The notes under the pieces were generated by a model. The model made no database searches and was not told where the DNA came from. It was given only the letters and a program-made list of their open reading frames with translations. Below, piece after piece: positions 7,709 through 15,564 of a stretch of 59,441 bases of DNA (its first letter is position 1; each line of letters starts with the position of its first letter). A program made the translations under genes and the position numbers. Origin of the DNA: BPGX01 sp037447455 (lineage in GTDB: Bacteria; Bacteroidota; Bacteroidia; B-17B0; Aurantibacillaceae). The stretch spans positions 1-59,441 of the forward strand of contig JBBIGQ010000015.1 in assembly GCA_037447455.1 (NCBI GenBank), read 5' to 3'.

Positions 7709-8533
7709 TTAAGAGTATTTATCGTTATCATTATTTTTTCCCTTCTCATTGCTGTGAATTTTTGATAACCACTTCTCTGCCTTCTCTTTTGTTGATATAG
7801 CTTTTGTTAATAAATCAATATCTGCACCCCCGACATTAGTAGCAAACAAATGGCAATATTCACCCGCTTCATTTTTCTTAATTATCGCCTCTTGAAGTTT
7901 TTTAATACCAGCACCCTTGACAAATGCCGCATATTTGTAACACCACTCGCCTGTTTTATCTTTCGTAATAACAGCTCTTTGTAATAAGCTGATGTCAGCA
8001 CCTTTAACACCAATAGCAAAGAAATAACAATACTTGCCCGTTTTATCTTTATCTATCACCGCTTTTTGTAGTTTGTCAATATCGGCATTACCAATTGACT
8101 TCGCAAAATTGTAGCACCACTCGCCTGTTTTATCCTTCTGAATTACCGCTCTTTGTAATTTCTTAACATCAGCACCCTTAACAAATACTGCATAACTATA
8201 ACACCACTCACCTGTTCTATCGTATTTTATACATTCGTCAAATGTTAGCTTGCGAAGAACCGTTATTTTATCCCCGACTACTTTCCGATAACCCCTTTCA
8301 ACAACATTGATTTCTACCAAACAATAAACTGTTTTTTCGGACGGGGGATAGAATAACGCTGTTTCGCTTACATCACAATTAGCGGATGCGTGATAGCCGG
8401 ATTTACATATCTCTACTTTTCCAAAATAAACATAGGTTTTATTTAATTCGTAATAATGGCGATAAATATCACCTTTTGGGGCACAATACAGCCTTCCAAG
8501 TTCGTCTTCATAGAACGCTTTTACTGCCATCAT
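7709..8533 (-). CDS. DUF7666-like protein with five 33-residue tandem repeats
   Basis: An N-terminal domain of about 90 residues (AVKAFYEDELGRLYCAPKG, then GYHAS and a beta-rich part) resembles phage DUF7666-type proteins. It is followed by five tandem repeats with the consensus KDKTGEWCYxFAxxVKGADI and xxLQxAVI. The repeats are probably helix pairs forming a solenoid, a common protein-binding scaffold. I choose ATG 8533 because CAGGAGAAAG precedes it; the frame stays open to 8596. Function unknown. An interaction with host proteins is inference from the repeat architecture. Confidence 0.7.
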   Translation of the reverse strand: MMAVKAFYEDELGRLYCAPKGDIYRHYYELNKTYVYFGKVEICKSGYHASANCDVSETALFYPPSEKTVYCLVEINVVERGYRKVVGDKITVLRKLTFDECIKYDRTGEWCYSYAVFVKGADVKKLQRAVIQKDKTGEWCYNFAKSIGNADIDKLQKAVIDKDKTGKYCYFFAIGVKGADISLLQRAVITKDKTGEWCYKYAAFVKGAGIKKLQEAIIKKNEAGEYCHLFATNVGGADIDLLTKAISTKEKAEKWLSKIHSNEKGKNNDNDKYS

Positions 8534-8635
8534 TGTTCTTTCTCCTGACTGCTTCAATGTTGAAAATTTTTCTTCCATAAATAAGTTATAGAACACTTTC
8601 TCGGTAAAGCCCTATATAAAAATATCGGTTCTAAT

Positions 8636-9586
8636 TTATGCAAATAGCCCAAGTTCTTTATTATACCTTTTTTCATTAACATCGTGATACGCTACATCTA
8701 TTCCTATGTAGTTCCTATTTAATTTCCTTGCGACTATCCCGGTCGTTCCACTACCTATAAATGGGTCTAACACTATTCCGCCTTCAGGACATCCTGCCCT
8801 AATCATCCTCTCTACAAGTTTTTGTGGGTAACTTGCGAAGTGTGCTTCTGATAAAGGTTCTGAGATTATTGACCATACAGACCGCATATTGCGAACCTTT
8901 TTGCCATCTATTTCCTTCCATCGCTCATGTTTCTGTCCAGCCATACTATTTGTCTTGCCGTTTGGAATTATTTCTTCGTCCTTGTATTTATTACTACCCT
9001 TAAAAATAGTGTCTTTGCGACCATCATAATTAGCCGTCTCAAATTGTTGTTCAAAATAGTATTTGTTTTGTTTTACAAAGAAAAAGATATTTTCATAGTC
9101 TAATGTAAAATTATCCTTCACGCTCATGGGCATAATCGAAGGTTTGTGCCAAATAATATCTCTTCTTAATTTATACCCTAAATCATCAGTCATTGCAATT
9201 GAAAATCTATGCGGGATTTGTAACATAGATTTTTCAAACCCTTTAATTTTCGTTAAGCTCCCTGATGTATCGCCTATATTTACAAATAATACCCCTTCTT
9301 TCTTTAATACTCTTTTTACTTCGGCAAATATTTTAAGCAAATGCTTGATGTATAGCTCTTTTGTTGGTTCTAACCCCAACTCTCCACGCCATGCATTACA
9401 ATGTTCGCAAATGTTTTCTTTCCACAGGTGCTTGCAATTTATATCGCCATCCCAAATTTGCGGTTCTGTTTGATAGTTCCTGAGTTGATAATAGGGCGGT
9501 GATGTTATGCAACAATCAATGTAATTATCAGGGAATGTTTTCAAAATGTTCAAGGCATTACCTTGATAGGTCCTATTAAACTCCAT
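8636..9586 (-). CDS. DNA methyltransferase, beta class (N4-cytosine or N6-adenine)
   Basis: The 316-residue enzyme has catalytic motif IV SPPYYQLRNY near residues 29-38 and the SAM-binding motif I DPFIGSGTTG near the C-terminus. That order, motif IV before motif I, is the beta class. Cysteines in the middle (CKHLW, CEHCNAW) may bind zinc. The usual role is modification of phage DNA to evade restriction. No restriction endonuclease gene is adjacent, so it looks like a solitary modifying enzyme. It starts directly after the DUF1064-like nuclease gene. Confidence 0.9.
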   Translation of the reverse strand: MEFNRTYQGNALNILKTFPDNYIDCCITSPPYYQLRNYQTEPQIWDGDINCKHLWKENICEHCNAWRGELGLEPTKELYIKHLLKIFAEVKRVLKKEGVLFVNIGDTSGSLTKIKGFEKSMLQIPHRFSIAMTDDLGYKLRRDIIWHKPSIMPMSVKDNFTLDYENIFFFVKQNKYYFEQQFETANYDGRKDTIFKGSNKYKDEEIIPNGKTNSMAGQKHERWKEIDGKKVRNMRSVWSIISEPLSEAHFASYPQKLVERMIRAGCPEGGIVLDPFIGSGTTGIVARKLNRNYIGIDVAYHDVNEKRYNKELGLFA

Positions 9587-9587
9587 A

Positions 9588-10190
9588 TCAATTATTCTTT
9601 TTTTTGTTTGGTTTATAACCCTGTTTTTTAATTACTTCCAAGTGTAATTTGTTCCTAAATATCATTTCAGTTAGTCTGAATTTTAATTTCCATACAGGAA
9701 GCTCCATCCCTTTCGTTTCGTAATATATAATACTATCATCGTTGTTGACTACAACGAAATCAACGAAATAATTAGTTATATGATATGCTTCTATACCTTG
9801 TGCTTTGAGTTCCAATAATGGCTCGGATGTTAAGATTGGTAGTTCGTCAATATACTTAACATTTATTTCTATTTTTTTTTGCTTGTCCCAACTTTTTATC
9901 AAACCGGCTTTCAATTTAAGGTCAAGTTGTTTAGCAAATTCAGACTCCAAAGTTGATTGATAAATATAGCCGTTGTATTCTCTTTCTACATTTCGAAATT
10001 TTGTTGTAATAGGTTTTTCAGCGAAACGGCACTTTTTACATATTATTATTTTTAATCCCTTGTGGATGTAACATTCTTCTTTGTAGTCAATGAAGTGTTT
10101 GTTGTCAAATGCACAATATGCCCCCGTTGCTTGTGGGTTCAGTGATTTCTCAAATGATGTTATTTTTATTTTCTTTTCTCTATAGGTCAT
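9588..10190 (-). CDS. DUF1064-like nuclease
   Basis: The 200-residue protein has an N-terminal Cys pair (CYIHKG and CKKCRF), then a nuclease-like core: YQSTLESEFAKQLDLK, YFVDFVVV and YYETKGME. The E...D...ExK pattern is that of phage DUF1064 proteins, which have a PD-(D/E)XK or Holliday-junction-resolvase-like fold. A role in processing recombination or replication intermediates is likely. Its start lies two bases from a 38-bp copy of the giant gene (10192-10229). Confidence 0.75.
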   Translation of the reverse strand: MTYREKKIKITSFEKSLNPQATGAYCAFDNKHFIDYKEECYIHKGLKIIICKKCRFAEKPITTKFRNVEREYNGYIYQSTLESEFAKQLDLKLKAGLIKSWDKQKKIEINVKYIDELPILTSEPLLELKAQGIEAYHITNYFVDFVVVNNDDSIIYYETKGMELPVWKLKFRLTEMIFRNKLHLEVIKKQGYKPNKKKNN

Positions 10191-10191
10191 A

Positions 10192-10229
10192 ATAATAACC
10201 CACCTGAACCTTTATCAAGTTTTTTGAAT
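10192..10229. repeat. 38-bp exact copy of a piece of the giant gene
   Basis: Identical to 35604-35641. Here the sequence is intergenic and ends two bases before the ATG of the DUF1064-like gene. In the giant gene it is coding. A 38-base match is too long to be chance in a genome of this size. Confidence 0.95.
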
Positions 10230-10243
10230 TCATCTGAAGCACC

Positions 10244-10702
10244 TTACTCTGTTTTGCCTGTTAGTAATTTATAGTTTGTTTCTTTAATCTTTTCAAACAA
10301 TGTTTTGTCGCTCCTTACATCGTAAGAGTAAGGAAGAAAGACTTCCATCGCTTCTGCTTGCTCAAGTTGTATCAAACTAATTTGAATATCAACCCAATCA
10401 GCTAATATTTTCCATGCTGTTCTATCTGCCTGCATTCTTATAGCTTCTAATTGTTTTTGTTTCGGTGGTCTCGCTCTTTGTTTCACAAAATATTCAAAGA
10501 CTCTTTCTGTTTTAGCGGGTAGTTTGAAAGTCATTGGATAATTATTGATTGTAATTTGGAATACGATTCCTATTGGTCTTCCGCTATTGTCTGGAGCATA
10601 AGATTTTGATATGTGGTTTGCACCTGCTTGTGCTAATCTATGCTCTATTTTACCGATTGATGTTATAATCGGGACTGATGATGTATAATTCTTTAAGTTC
10701 AT
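10244..10702 (-). CDS. Conserved-looking phage protein of unknown function, 152 aa
   Basis: The protein has an N-terminal strand region (GRPIGIVFQITINN), the stretch FKLPAKTERVFEYFVKQRAR, a Lys/Gln-rich helix and RTAWKILADWVDIQ near residue 110. I recall similar sequences in replication and recombination blocks of other phages, without a defined function. It starts with an ATGA overlap with the upstream gene. A nucleic-acid role is likely from context. Confidence 0.65.
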   Translation of the reverse strand: MNLKNYTSSVPIITSIGKIEHRLAQAGANHISKSYAPDNSGRPIGIVFQITINNYPMTFKLPAKTERVFEYFVKQRARPPKQKQLEAIRMQADRTAWKILADWVDIQISLIQLEQAEAMEVFLPYSYDVRSDKTLFEKIKETNYKLLTGKTE

Positions 10703-11007
10703 TGTTCTGTCTTTCCGCTATTTTCAAATAATTCTTGTTGCTTTTTTATTTCAATATGCCCTACCAATTTTGGCTTTGAGTCTGCATCAATTAAATCTGT
10801 TTCGCCTTCGGCTAATTCAACATCTGATATTATATCACCAACCCTCAATCCTTTCCAATTTTTATAGTTGTGATTCTGTGGGCTTAGGAATGTATGAAAC
10901 ATTCTGTTCGGATGATGCTTACTATAAAAATCTACTTGCTTGTAAGTTTCTCCCCTTCTTGACCTGCTGTATTTTAGTGGATGAACTTTTATAATAACAA
11001 CTACCAT
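10699..11007 (-). CDS. Hypothetical protein, 102 aa
   Basis: A basic N-terminal half (HPLKYSRSRRGETYKQVDFY) and an acidic C-terminal half (VELAEGETDLIDADSK) characterise this unrecognised protein. There is no membrane segment. ATG at 11007 follows an AAGGAGAAAAC ribosome-binding site. It overlaps the next gene by four bases, so the two are probably translationally coupled. Confidence 0.65.
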   Translation of the reverse strand: MVVVIIKVHPLKYSRSRRGETYKQVDFYSKHHPNRMFHTFLSPQNHNYKNWKGLRVGDIISDVELAEGETDLIDADSKPKLVGHIEIKKQQELFENSGKTEQ

Positions 11008-11031
11008 TTGTTTTCTCCTTCTTGTTTTGCT

Positions 11032-11646
11032 TTATTTTTTATTGTTTAATAGTTCCGCTCTCCTTTTCTCTTTGTATTCATCAATCTTTTTCATTTTCTC
11101 ATTCATTAAAGCAAATGATAATTCCTTTTCTAAAGCAACTTCGATTGCGTCAATATCTTCGGTAGTTAATACCGTGAATTCTTCTTTGTGTTCAAGTAAA
11201 TATTTACCTCTTTGTTTTATCTCATTGATTTTATCTTTCACAATTCTCATTACTTCGTCCTCTCCGTAAACAGGGACGGCATTAACCCAATCGCTTAAAT
11301 CAATCGCTCCATATTTGGGCGACCTAAGTAATACATTAAACCTTTTAGCTACCATCTTTTGTGTCCAGCCCATCCGTATGAATTCAATGAACCATGTTCT
11401 CATCGTTGTTTCGGGTATATTATCACGCTTTGCAGCTTCTAATCTTGCAAACAATTCAATGCAATACGAATACAGTAAGTCAGTGCTCTCGTATTTATCC
11501 TGATATTTTCCGGGCAACCAATCAAGTTTAGGTTTCTTCTTCTGTTTTTCTTTCTGTGGCAAATTCTTTTTTATACTTGTCAAAGTCAATATCGCCTTTT
11601 CTATTGTTGAATTTATTAGGAATATATCCTCTTTGTTGTTTACCAT
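11032..11646 (-). CDS. Hypothetical early protein, 204 aa
   Basis: Unrecognised, mostly helical, with a Lys-rich N-terminus and a conserved-looking core (ETTMRTWFIEFIRMGWTQKMVAKRF) that could be a helix-turn-helix. The C-terminal third is a charged helix. From ATG 11646 it overlaps the replisome organiser by 119 bases, unusually long for this genome, so translation may start further in at a non-ATG codon. Its position after the replisome organiser would fit a helicase loader or accessory factor, but no Walker motif is present. Confidence 0.6.
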   Translation of the reverse strand: MVNNKEDIFLINSTIEKAILTLTSIKKNLPQKEKQKKKPKLDWLPGKYQDKYESTDLLYSYCIELFARLEAAKRDNIPETTMRTWFIEFIRMGWTQKMVAKRFNVLLRSPKYGAIDLSDWVNAVPVYGEDEVMRIVKDKINEIKQRGKYLLEHKEEFTVLTTEDIDAIEVALEKELSFALMNEKMKKIDEYKEKRRAELLNNKK

Positions 11647-12301
11647 TTCTATCCTCTCTTATTTTTATCCATTTTCTTAGAGTTAAATTAACTGATTTAT
11701 ATTTTTTCAATAATGGCTTGTAGTTATCCATATCATGTAATACTTCTTCAAGAAGTATTGGGTCAAATTCTTTGTATAATCTTTCACACTCTTGAATTGT
11801 TAGTTGTTTATCTAATTTACTAACGAATTGGAGTTTACTAACTAAGATTTGGAGTGGGTGAGTTATTTCTATTTTCTCTTTCTCTTTCTCTTTCTCTTTC
11901 TCTTTGGATAATTGGGAAATATTTAGAGTCTCATTAGTCTCTAAATAGTCTTTCATTAGTTTATCTTGAATATCTTCATCTAAATATCGCCTTTTGGAAG
12001 GATTTGGCACTATTTGGTGTTCAAACCAACTACGAATGATTAAATATTTTGTTGAATCATACTCGACAGGGATAACTAATTTATTCTCAATTAATTCATT
12101 TTTCCATTTTTCTAACCGTTTTTCGGAAATATTTTCGTCAAATGGGAATATTTCCCCGAGAATTTTTCGATTTGAGTTGAGACAAACTCCGTAATCATCG
12201 CAAAAATTCCAAAGCCCAATGAATAATAATCGGGCTTCTAAAGAGCATTTACGCAAAGTTTTACTTTGCCAAAATTCAGGTTTTATCATTCTATTCCTCA
12301 T
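11528..12301 (-). CDS. Phage replisome organiser / initiator-like protein
   Basis: The N-terminal ~120 residues (MIKPEFWQSKTLRKCSLEARLLFIGLW begins near residue 5, then FCDDYGVCL) match the winged-helix domain of phage replisome organisers. A (KE)n linker follows near residue 135, then a helical C-terminal part with LRKWIKIREDR. Such proteins bind the phage origin and recruit the host helicase. The coding sequence contains a hexanucleotide tandem repeat and a 10-bp inverted repeat with a 1-base spacer (11739-11759). No polymerase or replicative helicase is encoded, so host enzymes must be used. Confidence 0.75.
   Translation of the reverse strand: MRNRMIKPEFWQSKTLRKCSLEARLLFIGLWNFCDDYGVCLNSNRKILGEIFPFDENISEKRLEKWKNELIENKLVIPVEYDSTKYLIIRSWFEHQIVPNPSKRRYLDEDIQDKLMKDYLETNETLNISQLSKEKEKEKEKEKIEITHPLQILVSKLQFVSKLDKQLTIQECERLYKEFDPILLEEVLHDMDNYKPLLKKYKSVNLTLRKWIKIREDRNGKQQRGYIPNKFNNRKGDIDFDKYKKEFATERKTEEET
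11872..11905. repeat. Hexanucleotide microsatellite, about five TCTCTT units
   Basis: Tandem TCTCTT-type units encode a run of alternating Lys and Glu in the linker of the replisome organiser. Because the unit is six bases, gain or loss keeps the reading frame and changes only the linker length. Confidence 0.85.
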
Positions 12302-12307
12302 AATTGA

Positions 12308-12787
12308 TTATTCTTTGTTTAATAATTTCACAAGTTTTCTTTTAATAGTCCACTGTCTCATTGTCCCCAATCTTAATAATTTAAATAATTCAACATCAGA
12401 AATTTGTTTTGCCTGCTTATTTATCTCCGCCTCTCTAAAATATTCAGCTTTTACAAATTGATTTCCGTCATATTCAAACCTATCACATATTATGATGCCA
12501 GCTCTTTCGGGTATGTGCTCTATGCAATCTATTAGATTTTTTGGAATAGCAAAGTATAATTTTCTAAACTTATTTGATTTATGGTTGTGTATCTTGTGTT
12601 TGTCCTTTATTAAGTCATATTTAGATACCTTTATTTCCACTTCATACAAATAGCCTGATTTAGTTACAATAACTAAATCAGCCTCATAGTCAAGTCCGAA
12701 CCCCCAACTCAAATTAGTAAGAATTGCACTTTGCTTTCTTAACCCAAATAAATTAGCTACTGCTATTTCAATTTCGATTGTTATCAT
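12308..12787 (-). CDS. PD-(D/E)XK nuclease-like protein (MmcB-like)
   Basis: The 159-residue protein has a restriction-endonuclease-like core: DYEADLVIVTKSGYLYEVEIKVSKYDL (shown here as D..E near residue 35, then YEVEIKVSKYDL), the E-x-K spacing of MmcB-type nucleases. The C-terminus is a helical basic segment. A role in repair or degradation of host DNA is plausible. The coding sequence holds a perfect 12-bp inverted repeat with a 3-base loop at 12655-12681. Confidence 0.65.
   Translation of the reverse strand: MITIEIEIAVANLFGLRKQSAILTNLSWGFGLDYEADLVIVTKSGYLYEVEIKVSKYDLIKDKHKIHNHKSNKFRKLYFAIPKNLIDCIEHIPERAGIIICDRFEYDGNQFVKAEYFREAEINKQAKQISDVELFKLLRLGTMRQWTIKRKLVKLLNKE
12655..12681. repeat. 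Perfect 12-bp inverted repeat with 3-base loop
   Basis: Arms 12655-12666 and 12670-12681 are exact complements, with loop CAA. It lies inside a coding sequence and is not followed by a T run on the minus strand, so it is not an intrinsic terminator. It could be an mRNA processing or stability element. Confidence 0.9.
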
Positions 12788-12790
12788 AGT

Positions 12791-12997
12791 CTAAAATTCA
12801 GAAATTTCAATATACATTTTTCTGCTTCGTGGATTAGTTTTATAAAACCACTCAACTATTTCTTTAATAGTTGTTTCTTCATTAACCTTCATTACTTCAT
12901 TATATGTTACATAGTCATTCTCATTTATTTGTGCAGAAGTTCTATGGATAACGCAAAATTCTTTGTTTGCCTTATTTTCTTTGTTTGTGTTTTGCAT
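12791..12997 (-). CDS. Hypothetical protein, paralogue of the 4826-5020 product
   Basis: The 68-residue protein shares its C-terminal half with the product at 4826-5020 (ETTIKEIVEWFYKTNP here). Its N-terminal half is Asn/Lys-rich and differs. The ATG at 12997 follows AAGGAGATAAAA. Function unknown. Confidence 0.7.
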   Translation of the reverse strand: MQNTNKENKANKEFCVIHRTSAQINENDYVTYNEVMKVNEETTIKEIVEWFYKTNPRSRKMYIEISEF

Positions 12998-13012
12998 TTT
13001 TATCTCCTTCGT

Positions 13013-13414
13013 TTAACTTGTCTTTTCAACCATATTATTGTAATTGTAAAACATTAAGGCATAACTGCATCGGTCAAGTCTTGGCTCGTGGTATTTGCCC
13101 GGATAATCAAAATTACCGGATAATTTTTCCTCCTTGTTGCTTCTTTTCCCTTTTATCCGACTATAAACTAATGTGTAGGTTACATTAAAAATTGTAGCAA
13201 TTTCTTGAATTGATTTCCCCCTTTTGAACATATCAATCATTTCTGCGGTATCTTTTGCTTTTAGTAAATTATGATTATCCCATATTTCAACCCCTTGTTC
13301 CTTAAGTCTTGCAGTTATTTGGTTTAGCGGTTGAGCAAGTTTATCCGCTAATTGTTTTCGTGTTATTTCTCTTGCTGAATATTTTTTAGCAATTTCTTTC
13401 CATTTAGTCTCCAT
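13013..13414 (-). CDS. HTH DNA-binding protein, 133 aa
   Basis: Two helix-turn-helix-like segments are visible: REITRKQLADKLAQPLNQIT near residues 14-33 and GKSIQEIATIFNVTYTLVYS near residues 69-88. This resembles small recombinase-type or sigma-like HTH pairs without a catalytic domain. The C-terminal 40 residues are polar. It may regulate early genes or the replication origin. The gene sits just downstream of the PAPS-reductase-like gene, separated by a repeat copy. Confidence 0.65.
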   Translation of the reverse strand: METKWKEIAKKYSAREITRKQLADKLAQPLNQITARLKEQGVEIWDNHNLLKAKDTAEMIDMFKRGKSIQEIATIFNVTYTLVYSRIKGKRSNKEEKLSGNFDYPGKYHEPRLDRCSYALMFYNYNNMVEKTS

Positions 13415-13430
13415 TTAGATTTCCTTTTTT

Positions 13431-13462
13431 ATTTATGGATATTCTCTTATTAACAAATCTTC
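13431..13462. repeat. Direct repeat flanking the PAPS-reductase-like gene, copy 1
   Basis: Matches 14280-14311 at 31 of 32 positions. The other copy is the 3' end and stop of the DUF5131 gene; this one is non-coding and lies on the far side of the PAPS-reductase-like gene. Confidence 0.9.
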
Positions 13463-13477
13463 CCGGAAATGTTCGTT

Positions 13478-14263
13478 TTATACCCCACAATAACCCCCAC
13501 ATTCATTGTCAAATAAGTCCGACTGTTTTTCGAAATTGACATCCTCTAACGGTTTTAATGACTTATGCAAATACGGTGTTCCTCTAAAATTCCTAACTTT
13601 TTTGTATAGCTGCTGATATTTTTTCTCATATTCAACCGCCCGTTTGAAAGATTCGGGTTCATTGTTTTTCAGCCAAAGCCATTCATCGTCGGAATGATAT
13701 GGACAAAATACACAACTTGAGCGTGGTGGTGTCGGATATTTATTATCATTCATCCACCTCAAACAATCATTTCTTGTCATGTTCATTTCGATTAAAGAAT
13801 ACCTTTTTACCTTCCAAGCGTCTCTGCTATCTTTCATTCTACTTATTTCATCAACGCTAATTCCCATCCACTCAACTGCTTTACCGTTTCTACCTATCCT
13901 TTGTTTTACAAATCTGTTAATCGCTCTGATTTTAGCACCAAGTGTGCATTGTCGCATCATTATTCCTCTGTTATTTGCTTCGTCGATTATAAAGGCAGGT
14001 ATTGCTAATTTTGCATAATTATTCCCATTGGCAGATTTTCTCAACTTCAAACTTTCTTCTTCCAAGTTTACCAAGCTTGTTATATAAATCGGTATTGACG
14101 AAACGGATTGTAAATAAGCAAGCCACTTATAAACAGTAGTTGGTTCTGCCATAGTATCTGCAAAAACTGCAAAATCAGGTTTTGGGCAAATAATACCTTT
14201 ATGAGCCATTAACAACATAGTGCTACTTTGAACTCCTGCTCCAAGAGATATATAATTTATCAT
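13478..14263 (-). CDS. PAPS reductase / PP-loop family protein
   Basis: The 261-residue protein begins with a PP-loop, ISLGAGVQSSTMLLMA, followed by FAVFADTMAEP, as in phage PAPS-reductase-like (adenine nucleotide alpha hydrolase) proteins. Cysteines at CTLGAK and SSCVFCPYH could bind a cluster or zinc, and NECGGYCGV ends the protein. Relatives include sulphotransfer and DNA phosphorothioation enzymes such as DndC, but the natural reaction of phage members is not established. I choose ATG 14263 after GGTGGAGAC. The gene is bracketed by a 31/32-bp direct repeat, suggesting insertion as a cassette. Confidence 0.8.
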   Translation of the reverse strand: MINYISLGAGVQSSTMLLMAHKGIICPKPDFAVFADTMAEPTTVYKWLAYLQSVSSIPIYITSLVNLEEESLKLRKSANGNNYAKLAIPAFIIDEANNRGIMMRQCTLGAKIRAINRFVKQRIGRNGKAVEWMGISVDEISRMKDSRDAWKVKRYSLIEMNMTRNDCLRWMNDNKYPTPPRSSCVFCPYHSDDEWLWLKNNEPESFKRAVEYEKKYQQLYKKVRNFRGTPYLHKSLKPLEDVNFEKQSDLFDNECGGYCGV

Positions 14264-14279
14264 TGTCTCCACCTATTGT

Positions 14280-14311
14280 ATTTATGGATATTCTCTTATA
14301 AACAAATCTTC
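14280..14311. repeat. Direct repeat flanking the PAPS-reductase-like gene, copy 2
   Basis: This copy encodes the last residues (EDLFIREYP) and stop of the DUF5131 gene. The second copy is at 13431-13462. Confidence 0.9.
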
Positions 14312-14950
14312 GGGGATGGATTTTATTTTGTCAACTTGCTTCATAAAAAACGGAATATTTAATCGTTTACAGTCATCTCTTATCTTCCTTGCCCAATCCG
14401 GATTGAATGTTCTTTTTTTCTTTCCGCTCTCACCACCAACAACTACCCAATCAACTGCATCATCTAATGATACTTCTTCCAGCAGTGGTTCGAATGAAAT
14501 CCATCTAACTCCAACATTCTCAACTTTGCAAAGCAAAGGCACTCTTTTATCGTATGTTTCTTTATTTTCCACCGATACTCCGAGCCAAAGATTTGGTAAA
14601 TGCTTTCCGTATAAATCCATTACAGCATACATTCTTTCAGGTCTCTTAGTTAAGACTTGAAATATATGTTTTCTTGAGTTGTCAATTACATCAAGTATCT
14701 TAAAAATCTCTTGTTTCGAAACCCTCTGATGAAATAGGTCGCTCATTGAATTAACAAAAAACATAGTTGCTTTCTTCCTCTTCAACGGAATCTCCAATCT
14801 TTCTTCGTGAAACCGAATATCACTAAACTTCCTGTTACCCCAAAATCTTTGAGCAATTGTTTCGGCATAACAGTTTTTGCACCCAGCACTAACTTTAGTG
14901 CAACCTGTTATGGGATTCCAACTAATTTCAGTCCATTCAATCTTATTCAT
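14282..14950 (-). CDS. DUF5131 / phage Gp37-Gp68-like protein
   Basis: The 222-residue protein starts MNKIEWTEISWNPITGC and has the cysteine pattern GCTKVSAGCKNCYAE typical of the phage Gp37/Gp68 family, a radical-SAM-like fold whose chemistry is not settled. It also has MSDLFHQRV and VVGGESGKK, known family landmarks. The frame is open to 15058, but ATG 14950 lies inside an 8-base overlap with the previous stop and gives the family's normal N-terminus. Members often occur in phages next to nucleotide- or DNA-modifying genes, as here. Confidence 0.85.
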   Translation of the reverse strand: MNKIEWTEISWNPITGCTKVSAGCKNCYAETIAQRFWGNRKFSDIRFHEERLEIPLKRKKATMFFVNSMSDLFHQRVSKQEIFKILDVIDNSRKHIFQVLTKRPERMYAVMDLYGKHLPNLWLGVSVENKETYDKRVPLLCKVENVGVRWISFEPLLEEVSLDDAVDWVVVGGESGKKKRTFNPDWARKIRDDCKRLNIPFFMKQVDKIKSIPEDLFIREYP

Positions 14951-15491
14951 ACTCAACCTCAAAGTATTTGTATATAAGCATCTCAATTTTCTCTGAAGGG
15001 ATATCATATTTCTTTGCGATTCGAATTTGGCAATCATTTGCCTTCTTATAGTATTCATTTCCGTATTTTGTGAATTTGTGATAAAGAATGATGCTCTCTT
15101 CTAAATCATATACTTTCCTATAATTAAAGTTTCCAGTCGGTTGCAGTAATTTGGGTGAATTATCACAATTTTTGTAACAATCAATGAATTTATCCAGGAC
15201 TTTATAAACTTCTAAACCATACAAATAGCTTGAAACGATTAGATATGGGTTGTATTTGTAATCTCGTTTTATATCTTTTTCTTGTTTTTTATTTACGGCT
15301 TCTCTTTTTCTTAGTCCATTTATATTTCCTCCAGAGTAAACATACCTACATAGTTCGTATTTAATATCTTGGATTGAATATTGTTTAGCCTTGTTTTTCC
15401 AAAATCTTGACATTCTAAGTAAATAAAGATATTTCTTTATATCCTTAGTTAAATCTGACTTTTCTTTTAAATTTGATTTATTTTTATCCAT
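14943..15491 (-). CDS. Hypothetical protein, 182 aa
   Basis: Not recognised. Very rich in Lys, Tyr and Asn, predicted helical (for example LYLLRMSRFWKNKAKQYS), with scattered single cysteines and no clear motif. It ends in an 8-base overlap with the DUF5131 gene, implying translational coupling. The 73-base spacer upstream shows no further signal. Confidence 0.6.
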   Translation of the reverse strand: MDKNKSNLKEKSDLTKDIKKYLYLLRMSRFWKNKAKQYSIQDIKYELCRYVYSGGNINGLRKREAVNKKQEKDIKRDYKYNPYLIVSSYLYGLEVYKVLDKFIDCYKNCDNSPKLLQPTGNFNYRKVYDLEESIILYHKFTKYGNEYYKKANDCQIRIAKKYDIPSEKIEMLIYKYFEVEYE

Positions 15492-15564
15492 TTGCTTCCT
15501 CTCTAATTTTATTTGCCCAGCTTTTTATTTAACTTGCCTTCGGTGTCTAATTTTGTAACTCCAT

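Noticed and set aside
11872..11905. Phase-variable repeat switching a gene on and off
   Set aside because: The unit is six bases, so slippage cannot shift the frame; it only changes linker length.
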